In this document: positions 43,760 through 54,757 of the stretch, in pieces
Numbering within the stretch: the first letter of the stretch is position 1
Layout of the letters: every line of letters starts with the position of its first letter
Source of the DNA: Dichetophora obliterata
Taxonomy: Eukaryota; Arthropoda; Insecta; Diptera; Sciomyzidae
Direction of reading: 5' to 3'
NCBI GenBank assembly: GCA_963920525.1
Contig: OY986439.1
Coordinates: 42,291,485 to 42,355,484 of the forward strand
DNA length: 64,000 nucleotides
Program-made: the position numbers and the translations under genes
The notes under the pieces: generated by a model
What the model saw: the letters and a program-made list of their open reading frames with translations, nothing else
Databases searched by the model: none
What the model was told of the DNA's origin: nothing

Positions 43760-44580
43760 ATTGACCTTTAAAGACGGAAAACATCGTGGAACTATCAAAA
43801 ATATTATCGAAAATTTAAAGATGAAAAACGGATTATAAATAAGCTAAAACGGAGTTTTACAAAACTGTTTTCCGACCGATATGTGTGCTGGATTATAAAC
43901 AGATTGAAGGATAATCCAAGGTGTACCGCACCGTAACTTCGAGATCACAGAGTTCTACGCAGAGTAGGATTAACTGTCAGAATGGCAGGGAATAAGCCAT
44001 TTGTAAGATCAAAAAATAAAAAGGTTCGAATGGATTTCACCAACAACAACGTTATGCAGGAAGTCTCTTACTGTAAGGAAGTTTTATTTACTGATGAGTG
44101 TAAGCTTAATCTTTTTGACTTTGATGGAAGAATCAACGTTTGGAGAAAACGAAATAAAGAGATGAATCCACAGCACTTGCGACTTTAACTTCAAAATATT
44201 GGTGGGCATGTGATGGTATGGAATACGTGCTCAGCAGCTGGAGTCGGAAATCTTTATTATATTGAAGGAAATATGGACAAATTTCAATATTTAAATATAT
44301 TAGAAGACAATTTACAACAAAATGCGGAAAAGTTAGTCATCGAAGATACATTTCACTTTTACCAGGATAATGATCAGAGGTATACAGCTGGTATAGTGAA
44401 GGACTAGCTGCTTAATAATTGTTCAAAAGTTATCAAGATAACACTTCAATCGCCAGACCAATCAAATATTATCGAAAATTTATGGCAGAATTAAAGTTAG
44501 AAATACGAAATCATGTACTTTCAAATAAAAATAAACAAAAAAATATAATTTGTTTTATTTGCCATGATCTTAATACCAAA
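43760..44580 (+). pseudogene. Tc1-type transposase, frameshifted
   Basis: The N-terminal part is decayed (a helix-turn-helix region is readable in pieces left of 43,980). The frame at 43,982 gives MAGNKPFVRSKNKKVRMDF, then EVLFTDECKLNLFDFDGR with the first catalytic Asp (codon 44,093), NVWRKRN, a stop, and GGHVMVWNTCSAAGVGNLYY. FYQDNDQRYTAGIV follows with the second Asp. After another stop the QSPDQSNIIENLW block, with the third catalytic acidic residue, is readable in a shifted frame near 44,450. This is a textbook DD34E Tc1 order. Stops and shifts kill it. Confidence 0.8.
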
Positions 44581-44639
44581 AACCATTTGATGAAGGGTGG
44601 GCGATTTTCACTGTGAGTCACTGTATAAAAGTTAGGGCC

Positions 44640-45160
44640 ATGTTTATTTAGGGGATCCAATAAGAGCTTCCTACAACTCAATGTTTAAAAATTATTTCGT
44701 TGAAATGTTGCCCACGACTAGCTCTTAAATGGTCCATTCTGTGGGTCCAATTTTCGACAACTTTTAAATTTCGACAAAATTCGAGATCGACGACGAATCG
44801 ATTGTTCACGGTTTTCACAAACACTCTCTGCTACTGCAGAAATATTCTCAAAATTACGGGCTCTATGCACTCTGGTTGAATAATGAATGTCCAATAGTGT
44901 AAAATTGGTTCGAAATTTGGTGATGGTTTGATGGTTTATACGGTCATAACAACCAAAACTATGTTGAAGAACTCTATAATATTCTCTAACTGATGACTGA
45001 TTTTGGTAGTAAGCTACCACAATAAAAAAACGTTGTTCAGCAGTAAGTCTATTCATGATTGAGTCTTATTGCATACTGAACACAAGCGTCATACAGATAA
45101 GCCATTTGACACTTAACAGCTATCAAAACAACCCAGTTTAAAAAGAAACCTCGTATTGGA
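44640..45160 (-). pseudogene. Mariner-type element, N-terminal remnant
   Basis: The minus-strand frame 45,056-44,718 begins MNRLTAEQRFFIVVAYYQNQ, a helix-turn-helix start common to one mariner group, then FRTNFTLLDIHYSTRVHRAR and VAESVCENREQSIRRRSR. It stops before any catalytic residue. The right flank has the terminal-like phrase gtttaaaaagaaacctcg near 45,138. The left end joins the Tc1 border directly, so about two thirds of the element is lost. Confidence 0.7.
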
Positions 45161-45164
45161 TTAT

Positions 45165-45825
45165 CCTTTTGTAAGCAAACTCGAAAAATATTCCAATGTA
45201 CACACTGTAGCCTTTAAAAAAACTTGAACATACACCCTCATCGCTTCTTATCATATTAACAACTACGTAAATTGAAATTTTATCCTGCAGTCAAAAAATA
45301 TTTTAAAGAGGATTATAATTGTAACAAAACTATACTAATATGGATTCGAAGTGGTGCAAAAGAACCAATACGTAAAAAAATAAAATCAGCTACATTATTC
45401 AATTTGAGCAAACAAAGCAAACAACAAAAATCAAACAAAAAGTTTCCAAGCAACATATAATGTCGAGATATACTTTGAAACAAAAAAACCTTTACAACAA
45501 GATAATATGTATGTGAAAAATGGAAAGACAACAAAAGGTCAAAAGTCTTTTGGCAAAAGCGGTCATCGTCATCATCATTACAACAAAGGAAAGCAAGCCA
45601 GTGCCTTGCAATGAAAGATCTTAGTAGTCATGAAATTGAACAGTAAATTTACTAGCTAAATTGAAATCAGTCAAAAAAATACTTTATATTTCATTTGTTC
45701 AAACTTACTCGCTTAAAAGTTACGATTTTTTTCTAGGCAATTAACCAGCCATTTATTAACTAGTTACAAAATTCTAACAATTTTTCTAACAAAGCACTTA
45801 CTAATTCAAAAAACTTAAAAAAGAC
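45165..45825. other. No supported gene
   Basis: Short frames only; a catcatcatc-type patch lies at 45,565-45,580. Confidence 0.4.
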
Positions 45826-45829
45826 ACGT

Positions 45830-48070
45830 TTCGGTTTTTTTTTAAACCGACCCGGTTTTTTTTAAAAATCGCAATTTTCGAATAATTCGAAAACCGATTT
45901 TTTAGCTCGAATTATTCGACTGCTCGAATAGTAAAAAAATGTATAAATCTGCAATATAAAATTGTCTTTACACCACTTTTTTATTGCATTTGAGCGACCC
46001 TGTTTATTTTCTACTTGCGATTTGACATTTCACCAAAGTTGCTAACATTTCTTGTCTCTGGTTTTATTTCATTTTGTTAAGACAACATTTACAAGCGGCT
46101 GGCGTATTTAATGTAAGTTAAACATGATTTTTATTTAATAATGCTTTCTTTTTAAAAAAATATGTTAAATTATCAACAGCTCGACATCAACTCCGAAGTT
46201 TGGAAGTATTTCCAAAAGGATAAGTCTGACATGGCTTCCTGCACGAAATGCCCAAAAACTCTAAGCTGCAAGGGCTCCTCGATTTCGGCGCTTATAAACC
46301 ATCTACGAAAAGTGCACAATCTTATAATATCAACAAAACATAAATTGAATGACAACAATGAAGAGCCGTCCACTTCAAAGAAATCTGCAAATGCTGGCCA
46401 AAGCACAATTTCAAATTTCGTTGCGCAGTCAGAATCAATAAGTATGATCCTGGCAAGATGTGTGGCCGAGGATGGTCTTTCAGTTCATGCTTTGCGAACC
46501 TTGAGAGTAGTAATTCACTATGTCCAATCAAAAGGATTCAAAATGCCAGCGAGCGAAAATACGATATGGAAACTTATATTTGAAGCTTAGCCGAAAAAAA
46601 TGGAAACAATAGCTAAGTTAAATAAACTTAAAGAAAAAAACGGAAGATTTACTATTATTGTAGATGAATGGACCGATATTTCCAATATTAAATATTTGAA
46701 CGTGTCCGTGAGAGCGTATGACCCAGTAAAAAAATATATGATTTTTACAATCTCGGGTAAGAGGAGATGAAGCTACGAGGAACGGCAACTAACGTAGAAT
46801 TTTATGTTGAAGAAAAGCTATCGGAGTTTAATATAAACTTCGACTCTGATGTTGTTGCGTCCACTCATGATGATGCCGCTGTAATGAAAAAATATGGCAC
46901 CAATATCAACGCTGTTTCTCAATTGTGTTTAAACCACGCAGTACATTTATGTGTAATTGAGACTCTTTATGAAAAAAATCATAATCCACATTATGGGGAA
47001 GAAAGTGAAGATAACAGTTCAGATTCTGACGAAAATGACTATGACTCTATATATTTTTTAGAAAAAAATGCAAACACAATTTTAAATCCTGATATTAATG
47101 GCATTATTTCTTAGTTACGCAAATGCATCAAGGCCTTTAATCGGTCAAATGAAAAGCAGAAACTTCTTCAAGTTTATCTAAAAAAACAAGAAAAAAAGGA
47201 GTTACGTCTTTTTCTCGATGTTAAACACAGGTGGAACTCCATGACACAGATGATTTCAAAGTTTTTAAAAATTTATAACTGCATTAATCACACCTTAATT
47301 GACTTAGGACTTGAAACATTTACGAAATAAGAAAACGAAATAAGCGCTTTATGTGACTTAAATAACTTACTGAAACCTCTCGAAGTTGCTGTTAATGAAC
47401 TATCAAAAGACAGTATTAATTTAATTGAAGCGGAATTTGAAAACACCAATTTTTAATAAATAAATATTCTAAAATTTAGTCTGTATACTCAAAAAACTGC
47501 TCAGCAGTATAAAAGTAAGATTAAACGAAAGGTATTTAAAACCGTTAACAACATTAATGATCTACTTAAGTACTGGTTACGTTCCAGAAAGTGATGACTT
47601 TTTTAAATACTCTTCGAAATCAATAACTTGATTGATTTTGCAACAAATATTTACAACAAACTTTTTTATGAAATCGAAGTAAATGATTCGGACTCGGACG
47701 AGAACGGCGACTATGGCGAAGAGAACAATAAAGAAAATTTGGTTGCGGAACTTTCTGCTACGTTAAAAACAATTCAAGCTCCCTCTATTTTTTTAAAAAG
47801 AAATAACCTAAATTCCTTAATTGAAGACTTTAAGCTTTTTGTAAAATTTAATAAAAGAACTGAAAAATTAGATAATTTGTTTAAGGCATTGTTGACAATA
47901 TGTCCCACATCCACTATAAGTGAACGTGTTTTTTCAGTCTGTTTATTTAAAGTAAAAAATTTTTTAATTGAAAAAACCGGTTTTTCCGGTTTTACCGGTT
48001 TTTTCTGACCGAATAATTCGAAAACCGATTTTGTACAAATTGTACTATTCGAGACCGGTTTTTTAATAAT
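45830..48070 (+). mobile_element. hAT-type element, near full length but decayed; ends unresolved
   Basis: Both flanks of the transposase carry gaataattcgaaaaccgattt: at 45,878-45,902 on the left and 48,010-48,032 on the right, in direct orientation, beside cggtttttt and its complement. These may be subterminal repeats. No convincing TIR pair or 8-bp duplication was found, so the borders are approximate. Confidence 0.5.
46162..48008 (+). pseudogene. hAT transposase with BED zinc finger, several stops
   Basis: The order of a full hAT transposase is visible. A BED finger comes first (SEVWKYFQKD, CTKCPKTLSCKG, ALINHLRKVH: Cys-Cys...His-His, residues 13-52). The first catalytic Asp is in FTIIVDEWTDISNIKYLNVS near 46,655. 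A stop follows, then DSDVVASTHDDAAVMKKYG (second Asp) and CLNHAVHLCVIETLY, with C-x-x-H as in hAT enzymes. VKHRWNSMTQMISKFLKIY is the RW motif. The C-terminal dimerisation block TICPTSTISERVFSV lies near 47,905. At least six in-frame stops or shifts (for example 46,588, 46,768, 47,112, 47,327, 47,455) break it. An acidic insert (ESEDNSSDSDENDYDS) is repeated in diverged form near 47,685. Confidence 0.85.
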
Positions 48071-48398
48071 GACGAATATTTGCATACCGTAATAGTGCCT
48101 TATCGTGGTGCAAAATCCACTGTTTTTCTTTTCACAACTCTGGCCTTTTTCTTTAAATTTGCTCTCTCAAACGTCACTTAACACTATAGATTATCTATAT
48201 CTTAATACGAAAGGAAACAAATTATGGTACCATCATAAAAAAATATTCTCATTAACCTTATATCGATGGAAAGGTTATATAGAGTAAATTTGAAGAATAT
48301 AATTTTGATGTTGTCCTTAAGATAAGTAACACTAAGAGAATTTAAAAAACATTTTTTTCCAATGGGATAATGAGAAACAACAACAACAAAATGGATTT

Positions 48399-49072
48399 AT
48401 GGATATTGGTTTGTTGACACTATCGGAGCGTGATGTTTTTGATTCTTTAATTGCTATGAAATCAACTGTAAAAGTCGACATAGATGGTATTTCCTCTATT
48501 ATGCTCAAAAATTGTGCACTAGGCTTATCTGCGCCCCTTTGTAAGATTTTTAATGAATCTTTATTAACTGGTTCCTTCATTCAATGTTGGAAAATTGCCT
48601 CATTTACTCCGATTTTTAAAAGTGGTGGTAAGAATGATGTGTCGAGTTATCGTCCTGTCTCTAAACTCTCCAATGTTTCTAAATTATTTGAAAGTTAAGT
48701 AAAGGGAAAACTATTCTTCCTGGTTAAACGCCACATTTGTCCTCAGTAACATGGTTTTGTTGCTGGTCGATCGACAGTGACAAACTTAGCTTTGTTTACT
48801 GAATTTTGTATTTCGTCTATTACGCATGGTAATAAAGTTGATGTAATTTGCACGGACTTTTCTAAGGCTTTTGACAAAGTGTCCCACAAAGTTTTGGTTG
48901 CTAAACTTGCAAAAATGGGGTGTCATTCAATATTTTTAGAATGGATAAAATCATACTTAGATGCGCGACCATGCGTTGTGTCTATAAATAATGTCAAATC
49001 TTATAAGTTCATCGCTACCTCTGGTGTTCCACAAGGAAGCATTCTTGGGCCTTTGTTTTTTTATATTATTCA
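48399..49072 (+). pseudogene. Jockey/CR1-like reverse transcriptase, 5' piece
   Basis: The first frame reads KVDIDGISSIMLKNC (block 1), then WKIASFTPIFKSGGKNDVSS, YRPVSKLSNVSKLFE and a stop at 48,698. The second frame continues HGFVAGRSTVTNLALFTEF, then VDVICTDFSKAFDKVSHKVL (first catalytic Asp in FSKAFD), WIKSYLDAR and ATSGVPQGSILGPLFF, breaking at 49,072 just before the expected F-I-N-D segment. The Helitron complex begins there. Confidence 0.8.
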
Positions 49073-50917
49073 CTAGCTGAAACCCGGTGCGTTGCTGCCA
49101 CTCTCCCTATTCAAACGCCCATAAAATGTTATCAGTTAAACAGCATGTCTAAATTGAGGTCAAATACTGAATTCTGAGACTGTGCGACCTATAGCCACAA
49201 AGCTATTCGATATAACAAATTTGGGTTGTATAGGAAGTGCCACTCTCTCTTCATCACCGCTAATAGAATGTAATCAATTAAACTGGATGTCTACATGGAG
49301 GTCGAATACCGAATTCCAAAACTGTGCGACATATAACTCCAAAACTATTCGATAGCACAAATTTTGATTGTATGGGAGGTGCCACTCTCCTTTTCCCTAC
49401 GCCCATAAAATTTTAGCAATGAAACTGCATGAGTACATTGAGGTCGAATACTGAATTTTGAGGCTGAGTTACCTATAACTCCAAATCTATTCGATATCGC
49501 AAATTTGGGTTAAATTGGAGGTGTCACGCCCCCCCGACAAACTCTAAAAAATTTTATCAGTAAATCTGCAAGCGTAAATTTTGGTCGAATACTGAGTTCC
49601 GACGCTGTGTGACCTTGAACTACAAAGCTATTCGATACCACAAATTTTCGTTGTATGGAAGGTGCCACTCCCCCTTGATCAACGCTCATAAAATGTAATC
49701 AATGAAACTGCATGTGTACATTGAGGTCCAATACTGAATTCCAAAGCTGTGAGACCTATAACCCCAATGCTATTTGATATCTCTAATTTGGGTTAAATAG
49801 GAGGTTTCACGCCCCCTTGTCGTACGCCCATAAAATGTAATTAATGAAACTGCATGTATAAATTGGGGCCGAATACTGAATTCTGACGCTGATATTCAAT
49901 ATCGCAAATTTACGTTAAATGGGAGGTGCCACGCCCCTCTTACCAATGAACATAGATTTAGTCAATGAAACTGCATGTGTATATTGAGGTCGAATACTGA
50001 ATTTCGGCGTTGTACGACTTATAACTCTAAAACTATTTGATAGCACAAAGTTGGGTTGTATGGGAAGTGCCACTCCCCTTTGCCCTACGACGACAAAATG
50101 TAAGTATTGAAAATGCATGTATAAATTTAGGTCGAATACCGAATTCTTACGCTGTCAACCTATAACTTCAAAGCAATACGATATCGCAAATTTGGGTTGT
50201 AAGGGAGATGTCACGCCTCCCTGTCCAACGCCCATAAAATAAAACCATTGAAACTGCATGTGTAAATTGAGGTCAAAAACTGAATTCCAAAGATGAATTC
50301 CTATAACTTCAAAGCTATTCGATATCACAAATTTGGGTTGTATCGGAGGTGCCCCTCCCCCTTGTCCACTCCCATAAAATTTCATCACAGAAACGGTACG
50401 TCTAAATTGTGGTCGAATACCGAATTTCTAAGCTGTGCGACCCATAACTCTAACTAAAGCTATTCGATAACAACAATTTTTTATTTATATGTGGGAGGTA
50501 AAAGGGGGTGTGGCATTGCCCCTTAAACCATCTCGTACTCAAAGCAAAGCGTACTTACAAAATTTGAGCTCAATCGGACCAATGGTTTCGAAGTATTTTG
50601 ATATTTTCTTTAAAGTAGGCGTAGATTAATTGTGACCACGCCCATTTTTTCAAAGTTAATTATAGTTATCATACGAACTTATTTACCAAATTTTAATTTC
50701 ATACGCCCAAAACCGTCTTAAATACAGCATTTTTATTGATTTGTGGGCGACAAAAGGGGGTGTGGTACAAAACCTGCAAAGATACACACATGCAATTTCT
50801 TATGTGCACCCTCCACACAGACCCCAATCACCCCTGAAAATTTCATTGAAATCGGGCAAGCCGTCTAGGAAGAGTATGCGAACAGGAAGTTTTGCCTCTT
50901 AATTTTATATATATAGA
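49073..50917 (-). mobile_element. Non-autonomous Helitron, minus strand, built largely of a satellite
   Basis: On the minus strand the 5' end is TCTATATATATAAAATTAAG from 50,917, preceded by A. The 3' end is accgggtttcagCTAG ending at 49,073, followed by T. These are the same rules and nearly the same 3' wording as the Helitron at 21,277-23,429. Most of the length (about 49,100-50,500) is a ten-unit satellite. No Rep/helicase frame is present. Confidence 0.75.
49100..50500. repeat. ~142-bp satellite, ten units, inside the Helitron
   Basis: The landmark gcccataaaatgtaatcaat or a variant starts near 49,113, 49,258, 49,401, 49,544, 49,685, 49,827, 49,948, 50,088, 50,230 and 50,373. Spacing is about 140-145 bp except one unit shortened to about 121. 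Each unit also has gaaactgcatgtgtaaattg, gaggtcgaatactgaattc, aaagctattcgatatcacaa and a C-rich gtgccactcccccttg. Divergence between units is moderate, so the array is not very recent. Confidence 0.9.
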
Positions 50918-51339
50918 TATCAAAACAGTGGGCGCAAAAGTGGGCGTGGTCAATTTTTCTTTCAGTAAACACTTAAATTGGATTACTACGAACATTTGAA
51001 AAAAAAATTATCCAAATCGGTCCAGCCGTTTTCCGATTTTAGATAAATTGAAAAAAGTTGGCGCAAAAGTGGGCGTGGTCAATTTTTCTTTCCGACAAAA
51101 CTTAAATTGGATTACTATGAACATTAAAAAAAAAATTATCCAAATCGGTCCAGCCGTTTTCCGATTTTAGATAAATCAAAAAAGTGGGCGCAAAGTGGGC
51201 GTGGTCAATTTTTCTTTCCGTAAAAACCTAAGTTGGACTATTACGAACATTTAAAAAAAAATTATCCAAATCGGTTCAGCCGTTCTCAACTGATGCAATT
51301 ACCAACGAACGACATTTGATTTTTATTTATTTTTATTCA
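50918..51339 (-). mobile_element. Second Helitron head with three ~127-bp repeats
   Basis: On the minus strand this begins near 51,339 and reads caaatgtcgttcgttggtaa, then gagaacggctgaaccgattt, the wording of an insect Helitron 5' end. Three tandem units (landmark tgggcgtggtcaatttttct at 50,941, 51,070 and 51,196) follow. It has no 3' end of its own and abuts the 5' TC of the Helitron at 50,917. Confidence 0.65.
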
Positions 51340-52214
51340 TAAATAGCATAAGCAAATGTTTCAAAAATTCAAGTTTCCTACTATATGCTGATGACCAAAA
51401 ATTTTATAAGCGAATCTGCGATTTTACCGATATTGCTCTCCTGCAATCTGACCTTGAAAATGTTTTTAACTGGTGCATAATTAATGGTTTACCATTAAAT
51501 CTCAGTAAGTGTTGTCATATGAGTATTTCTAAGGCGACAATCGTCGTTAATTCCGAGCATATTCTTTTAGACTCACCCTTATAACTGGTAGATACTATTC
51601 GCGATCTAGGCGTGATTTTTGATGTGAAGCTCACATTCATTGACCATATCAGCTTTATTGTTCCAAAAGCTTACTCCATCCTAGCGTTCTTACGTAGGAA
51701 CAGTTCTGAGTTTTCTGACCCTCAAACGCTAAAATTTTTGTATAACACTTTTGTTAGGTCAAGGCTAGAGTATGCCTCGTTTATATGGAATCCTTGCTAT
51801 GCCACTCATTCATTTCGCTTGGAAAGAATTCAAAAATCTTTAACGAGACATATTTTACGCTGCTTAAATTGCATAGACTTTATGCCCTCGTATAATGTGC
51901 GTTGCATGCTGTTAGGACTAAAGTCTTTAGAAAGTAGAAGAAAGATTCAATCTATGGTCTTTATATATGGTATTTTATCCGGTAATATCGATTGTTCGTC
52001 TCTATTGGAGCTTATTAAGTTTAATGTACCTTCAAGACAGTTGCGGCATTTTAAGATATTTGCTATAAAAAATCATAGAACAAACTATGCAAAAAATGCG
52101 CCTTTATCAAGAGCTTTGTCATTATTTAATGAATTAGCAGTAAATAGTAGTTTTGATTTCACTATTACCAAAGATGCTTTCAAAATCCATGTAAATAGCT
52201 TATTTGTATCTTAG
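51340..52214 (+). pseudogene. Jockey/CR1-like reverse transcriptase, 3' piece
   Basis: It resumes with INSISKCFKNSSFLLYADDQ (catalytic YADD, about 51,390), then DLENVFNWCIINGLPLNLSK. A stop at 51,582 is followed by DLGVIFDVKLTFIDHI and the long 200-codon frame (51,612-52,214) with FLYNTFVRSRLEYASFIWNP and RIQKSLTRHILRC, ending TKDAFKIHVNSLFVS. Only a single stop and a small shift at the Helitron junction separate this from an open frame, so it is among the least decayed retroelement pieces in the window. Confidence 0.8.
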
Positions 52215-52281
52215 TTTTAATCATATAGTCTTATATTTGATTGTTAAATCTAGTCTGTAAGGAATTATTGTCCAAAGACTG

Positions 52282-52420
52282 AATAAAGAATAAAGAATAA
52301 AGAATAAAGAATAAAGAATAAAGAATAAAGAATAAAGAATAAAGAATAAAGAATAAAGAATAAAGAATAAAGAATAAAGAATAAAGAATAAAGAATAAAG
52401 AATAAAGAATAAAGAATAAA
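52282..52420 (+). repeat. (AATAAAG)20 heptamer tail
   Basis: About twenty perfect AATAAAG units (139 bases) directly follow the retrotransposon's short 3' untranslated region (stop at 52,214). Each unit contains AATAAA. Being 7 bases long, it gives the same Phe-Leu-Tyr-Ser repeat in three minus-strand frames, which are artefacts. Confidence 0.95.
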
Positions 52421-52689
52421 ATACACAGATCTGTTGAACACCGTTGCTGTAGCATACACGAGATAGAATCAAATGCGAGAGTGACTCAGGCAGTTCAACA
52501 GAGCTGTGTGTGGCATTGTTGTTGTTGCTGTTTCTTAATTACTCTCTCATCGAACTAATAGCCTGAACTGAATGAACTTGCCGCCGGGTCAGCGTCAAAA
52601 AAAGCTACGATAAAAGGATGTTTACGAAAAACATTCTTTACACAGAATTGTTTAATAAATAAGTAAACAATAGAATTAGTATCATCTGT

Positions 52690-52880
52690 GATAATTGTGA
52701 AATTAAATTTACTGTCACGTTATGACGGACCATTCCAAGTCCTGGAGAGATTCGAAAAATATTTTGTCATTGAGCAGCACGGCAGAAAGACCTTCTGTCA
52801 CTCCAACCGCCCTGAATTTTATAAAAGTAGAGAAAAGTGGGGAGTTTTGAAGCATGGCGGTTGCGAAGCATGGCCATAGA
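52690..52880 (+). pseudogene. Gypsy-type LTR retrotransposon, integrase C-terminal scrap
   Basis: A 60-codon stretch reads LLSRYDGPFQVLERFEKYFV then IEQHGRKTF, matching the small C-terminal domain at the end of Gypsy-type integrases (RYDGPF-VL-R...Y-I...GR), but the last block (usually a VSIDRLKP-type segment) is altered. A purine-rich run near 52,973 (gacgaaggggaaagataaa) could be a polypurine tract and so the start of a decayed LTR; no second LTR or other pol motif was found. It is a small, inactive fragment. Confidence 0.55.
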
Positions 52881-52999
52881 AGTCGCATAGACCCCTTACA
52901 TTGGGCAATACTTGAAAGCAAGAGTTTGAGTTTGTGTGCAAATCGCGGTGAGCTTACGTTAATTTTCGGTGACGAAGGGGAAAGATAAAACTTGCTGTG

Positions 53000-54650
53000 T
53001 ACTGGCAAGTTTTGTGTGTTCCTTTTGTTATTTTTGCAATTTTGGCGTTGAGCTTTATTTTATTTTTCGCATATGAAGGCGAGTTTGTTGTGTTGGGTTT
53101 TACTGCAATTTGTGTGAGAGTTATTTTGATAATCTTGTTTTTAAGAAAATAAGCAAAGAAGACATGAAATTGAATTCAACTATTTCCAACTGTATAAGCA
53201 TTCGGAAAGTTTAAAAGGGAACGTCTAAAAACTTGCTTTCAAGTCTTGCGCCATATAAAACAGGTCATAGCAGTGGTTTTGATCGCTCTTACCTACTGGT
53301 AATATTTTTTCACCTAATATCCAAGTTTTGTACTAGCACTCGTCCCGATAGCACACTTTTTTCGTACCTCTCTAGACATGTGTTCAACATTTTGTTCGAA
53401 AATTTTTTAACGTTCGTGTTTGTGGCATTTTCATAAAAATTTTCAAGCGAATCGAAAAGGTATTTTCGAAAGGTATAGAAAGGAAAATATACACAAAATA
53501 ATCAGCTATGATTCGGCTTTCGACGTTCAAAAGGATTTATACAAAAGGATTTATTATATAAACACATTCGATGTGTTACCGTTGCGATGGGAATTTTGAA
53601 ATAGTAGCGAATGGGGATAAATAAAGCACAGCAAGTGGGAAGATGTGAAGCACGCCAAATATGAAAGATGTCAACCTGAAATCGTATTTTACATGAGTAT
53701 TACGCATATAATTTGTTCGTTAGTTGGCAGAATATAAACAGCTGTTCCATATTTTTAATTTTATAAAATTGAAACGTATTAAGAAGTAAATTTAACGCAT
53801 ATTTAAAAAAATTTTAAATTTTCAGCAATTGTTACTTTCGAAAAGCAAAATCAGCTGTTATTTTACAACTATTACCAGGATAACGAAATTTAACAAAAAG
53901 TTGTGTTCACAGTTAACAAATTTACCGAACTAACAACTAACCAATTAGCAAACTAACGAGTCCGGTGTGAATACCACTAATGTTTATTACACAGTGACTC
54001 AAAAAACATATTTTGGCAAAATAATAGGATTCTGCAATATAGGTTCGATACTATGACCAGAGGTAAATAAAACCCTGTCTGGGTTTCGAGAGTTTGGCGA
54101 ACGTTTTCTTTTTATGGGCGTTTTCTATATATTGTGGACCCTAGTTGTAATTTCACTATCACTAAAAATAATACCACTAGTTTTTTTAAAAAGCTCCATC
54201 AGACTTGGAGATATCGGCATTCATAAAATTATTTTTTTAATATTTTGTTTTTTATTCAAAAATTTTACGCTCTTTGGTCATAGCTTGAAGGGAATCCAAA
54301 TTTTTCCTATTCTTGATTCAAAAAAAATTGTATCCAAGAAGATAACAACAACTCTTGTGAACATATTGATGTGATCTGAACGTGTCTACGCTACTTAAAA
54401 AGCTCAAAAAATTTCCCAACCATAACTTCTAAGCTTAGCACATTTTTAACCCATTACATTTGGTTAATTTGTAGTCGAAGGGATGGTAAAATAGTCTTGT
54501 GAGCATACTTATGTGGTTTGAATGGGTCTATATTACTCTAAAAGCTCAAAAACATTCTTTTTTTGTTTATAATATTTACATAAGTGATAACACTTAACAC
54601 TCAGATAAAAAGTTCTGTACACGGCATCCAACTATTATAGATTTGGGGTC
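53000..54650. other. No supported gene
   Basis: Short frames without motifs (for example 53,233-53,436 and 54,114-54,374). The first few hundred bases may be LTR remnant of the Gypsy-type element. A phrase aactaacaactaaccaattagcaaactaac near 53,930 is a simple internal repeat. Confidence 0.4.
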
Positions 54651-54757
54651 TCTACTAGTCTCTTAACATTAACATACTATAAATGTCAGATCGATCTGTC
54701 AACGAGAAGTGACGTTACAGTGTTCTAAATTAAACACCTTTTGGTGTTATTATAAAA

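Larger units (their letters stand above)
40649..44623 (+). mobile_element. Tc1-type transposon broken by a SINE and a hAT element
   Basis: Left terminus CAGTGACTCACAGT (40,649-40,662) and its exact complement at 44,610-44,623 form a 14-bp TIR pair, each flanked by TA (40,647-40,648; 44,624-44,625). Subtracting the SINE with its duplication (about 355 bp) and the hAT with its duplication (2,349 bp) leaves about 1.27 kb, a usual size for Tc1 elements. The transposase reads plus-strand on the right of the hAT. The arrangement proves three layers: Tc1 first, then SINE and hAT, then a MITE in the hAT. Confidence 0.85.
48399..52420 (+). mobile_element. Jockey/CR1-like retrotransposon split by a Helitron complex
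   Basis: The 5'-truncated reverse transcriptase runs 48,399-49,072, is interrupted at 49,073-51,339 by minus-strand Helitron sequence, and resumes at 51,340 with the YADD block. The 3' end is a 20-unit heptamer tail (52,282-52,420). Removing the insert joins attca to taaatagc between A and T, the Helitron target rule. Confidence 0.8.

Noticed and set aside
46162..48008. Functional domesticated hAT gene
   Set aside because: At least six stops or shifts fall in conserved blocks, so a full protein cannot be made.
49100..50500. CRISPR-like regular array
   Set aside because: The whole ~142-bp unit is repeated; there are no short repeats with unique spacers, and the setting is an insect Helitron.
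52221..52472. Three overlapping minus-strand open frames of about 60-80 codons
   Set aside because: They are the three readings of the AATAAAG heptamer tail and encode only its repeat.
52690..52880. Possible complete LTR retrotransposon or endogenous virus
   Set aside because: Only the integrase C-terminal scrap is recognised; no other pol, gag or envelope motif and no paired LTRs were found.
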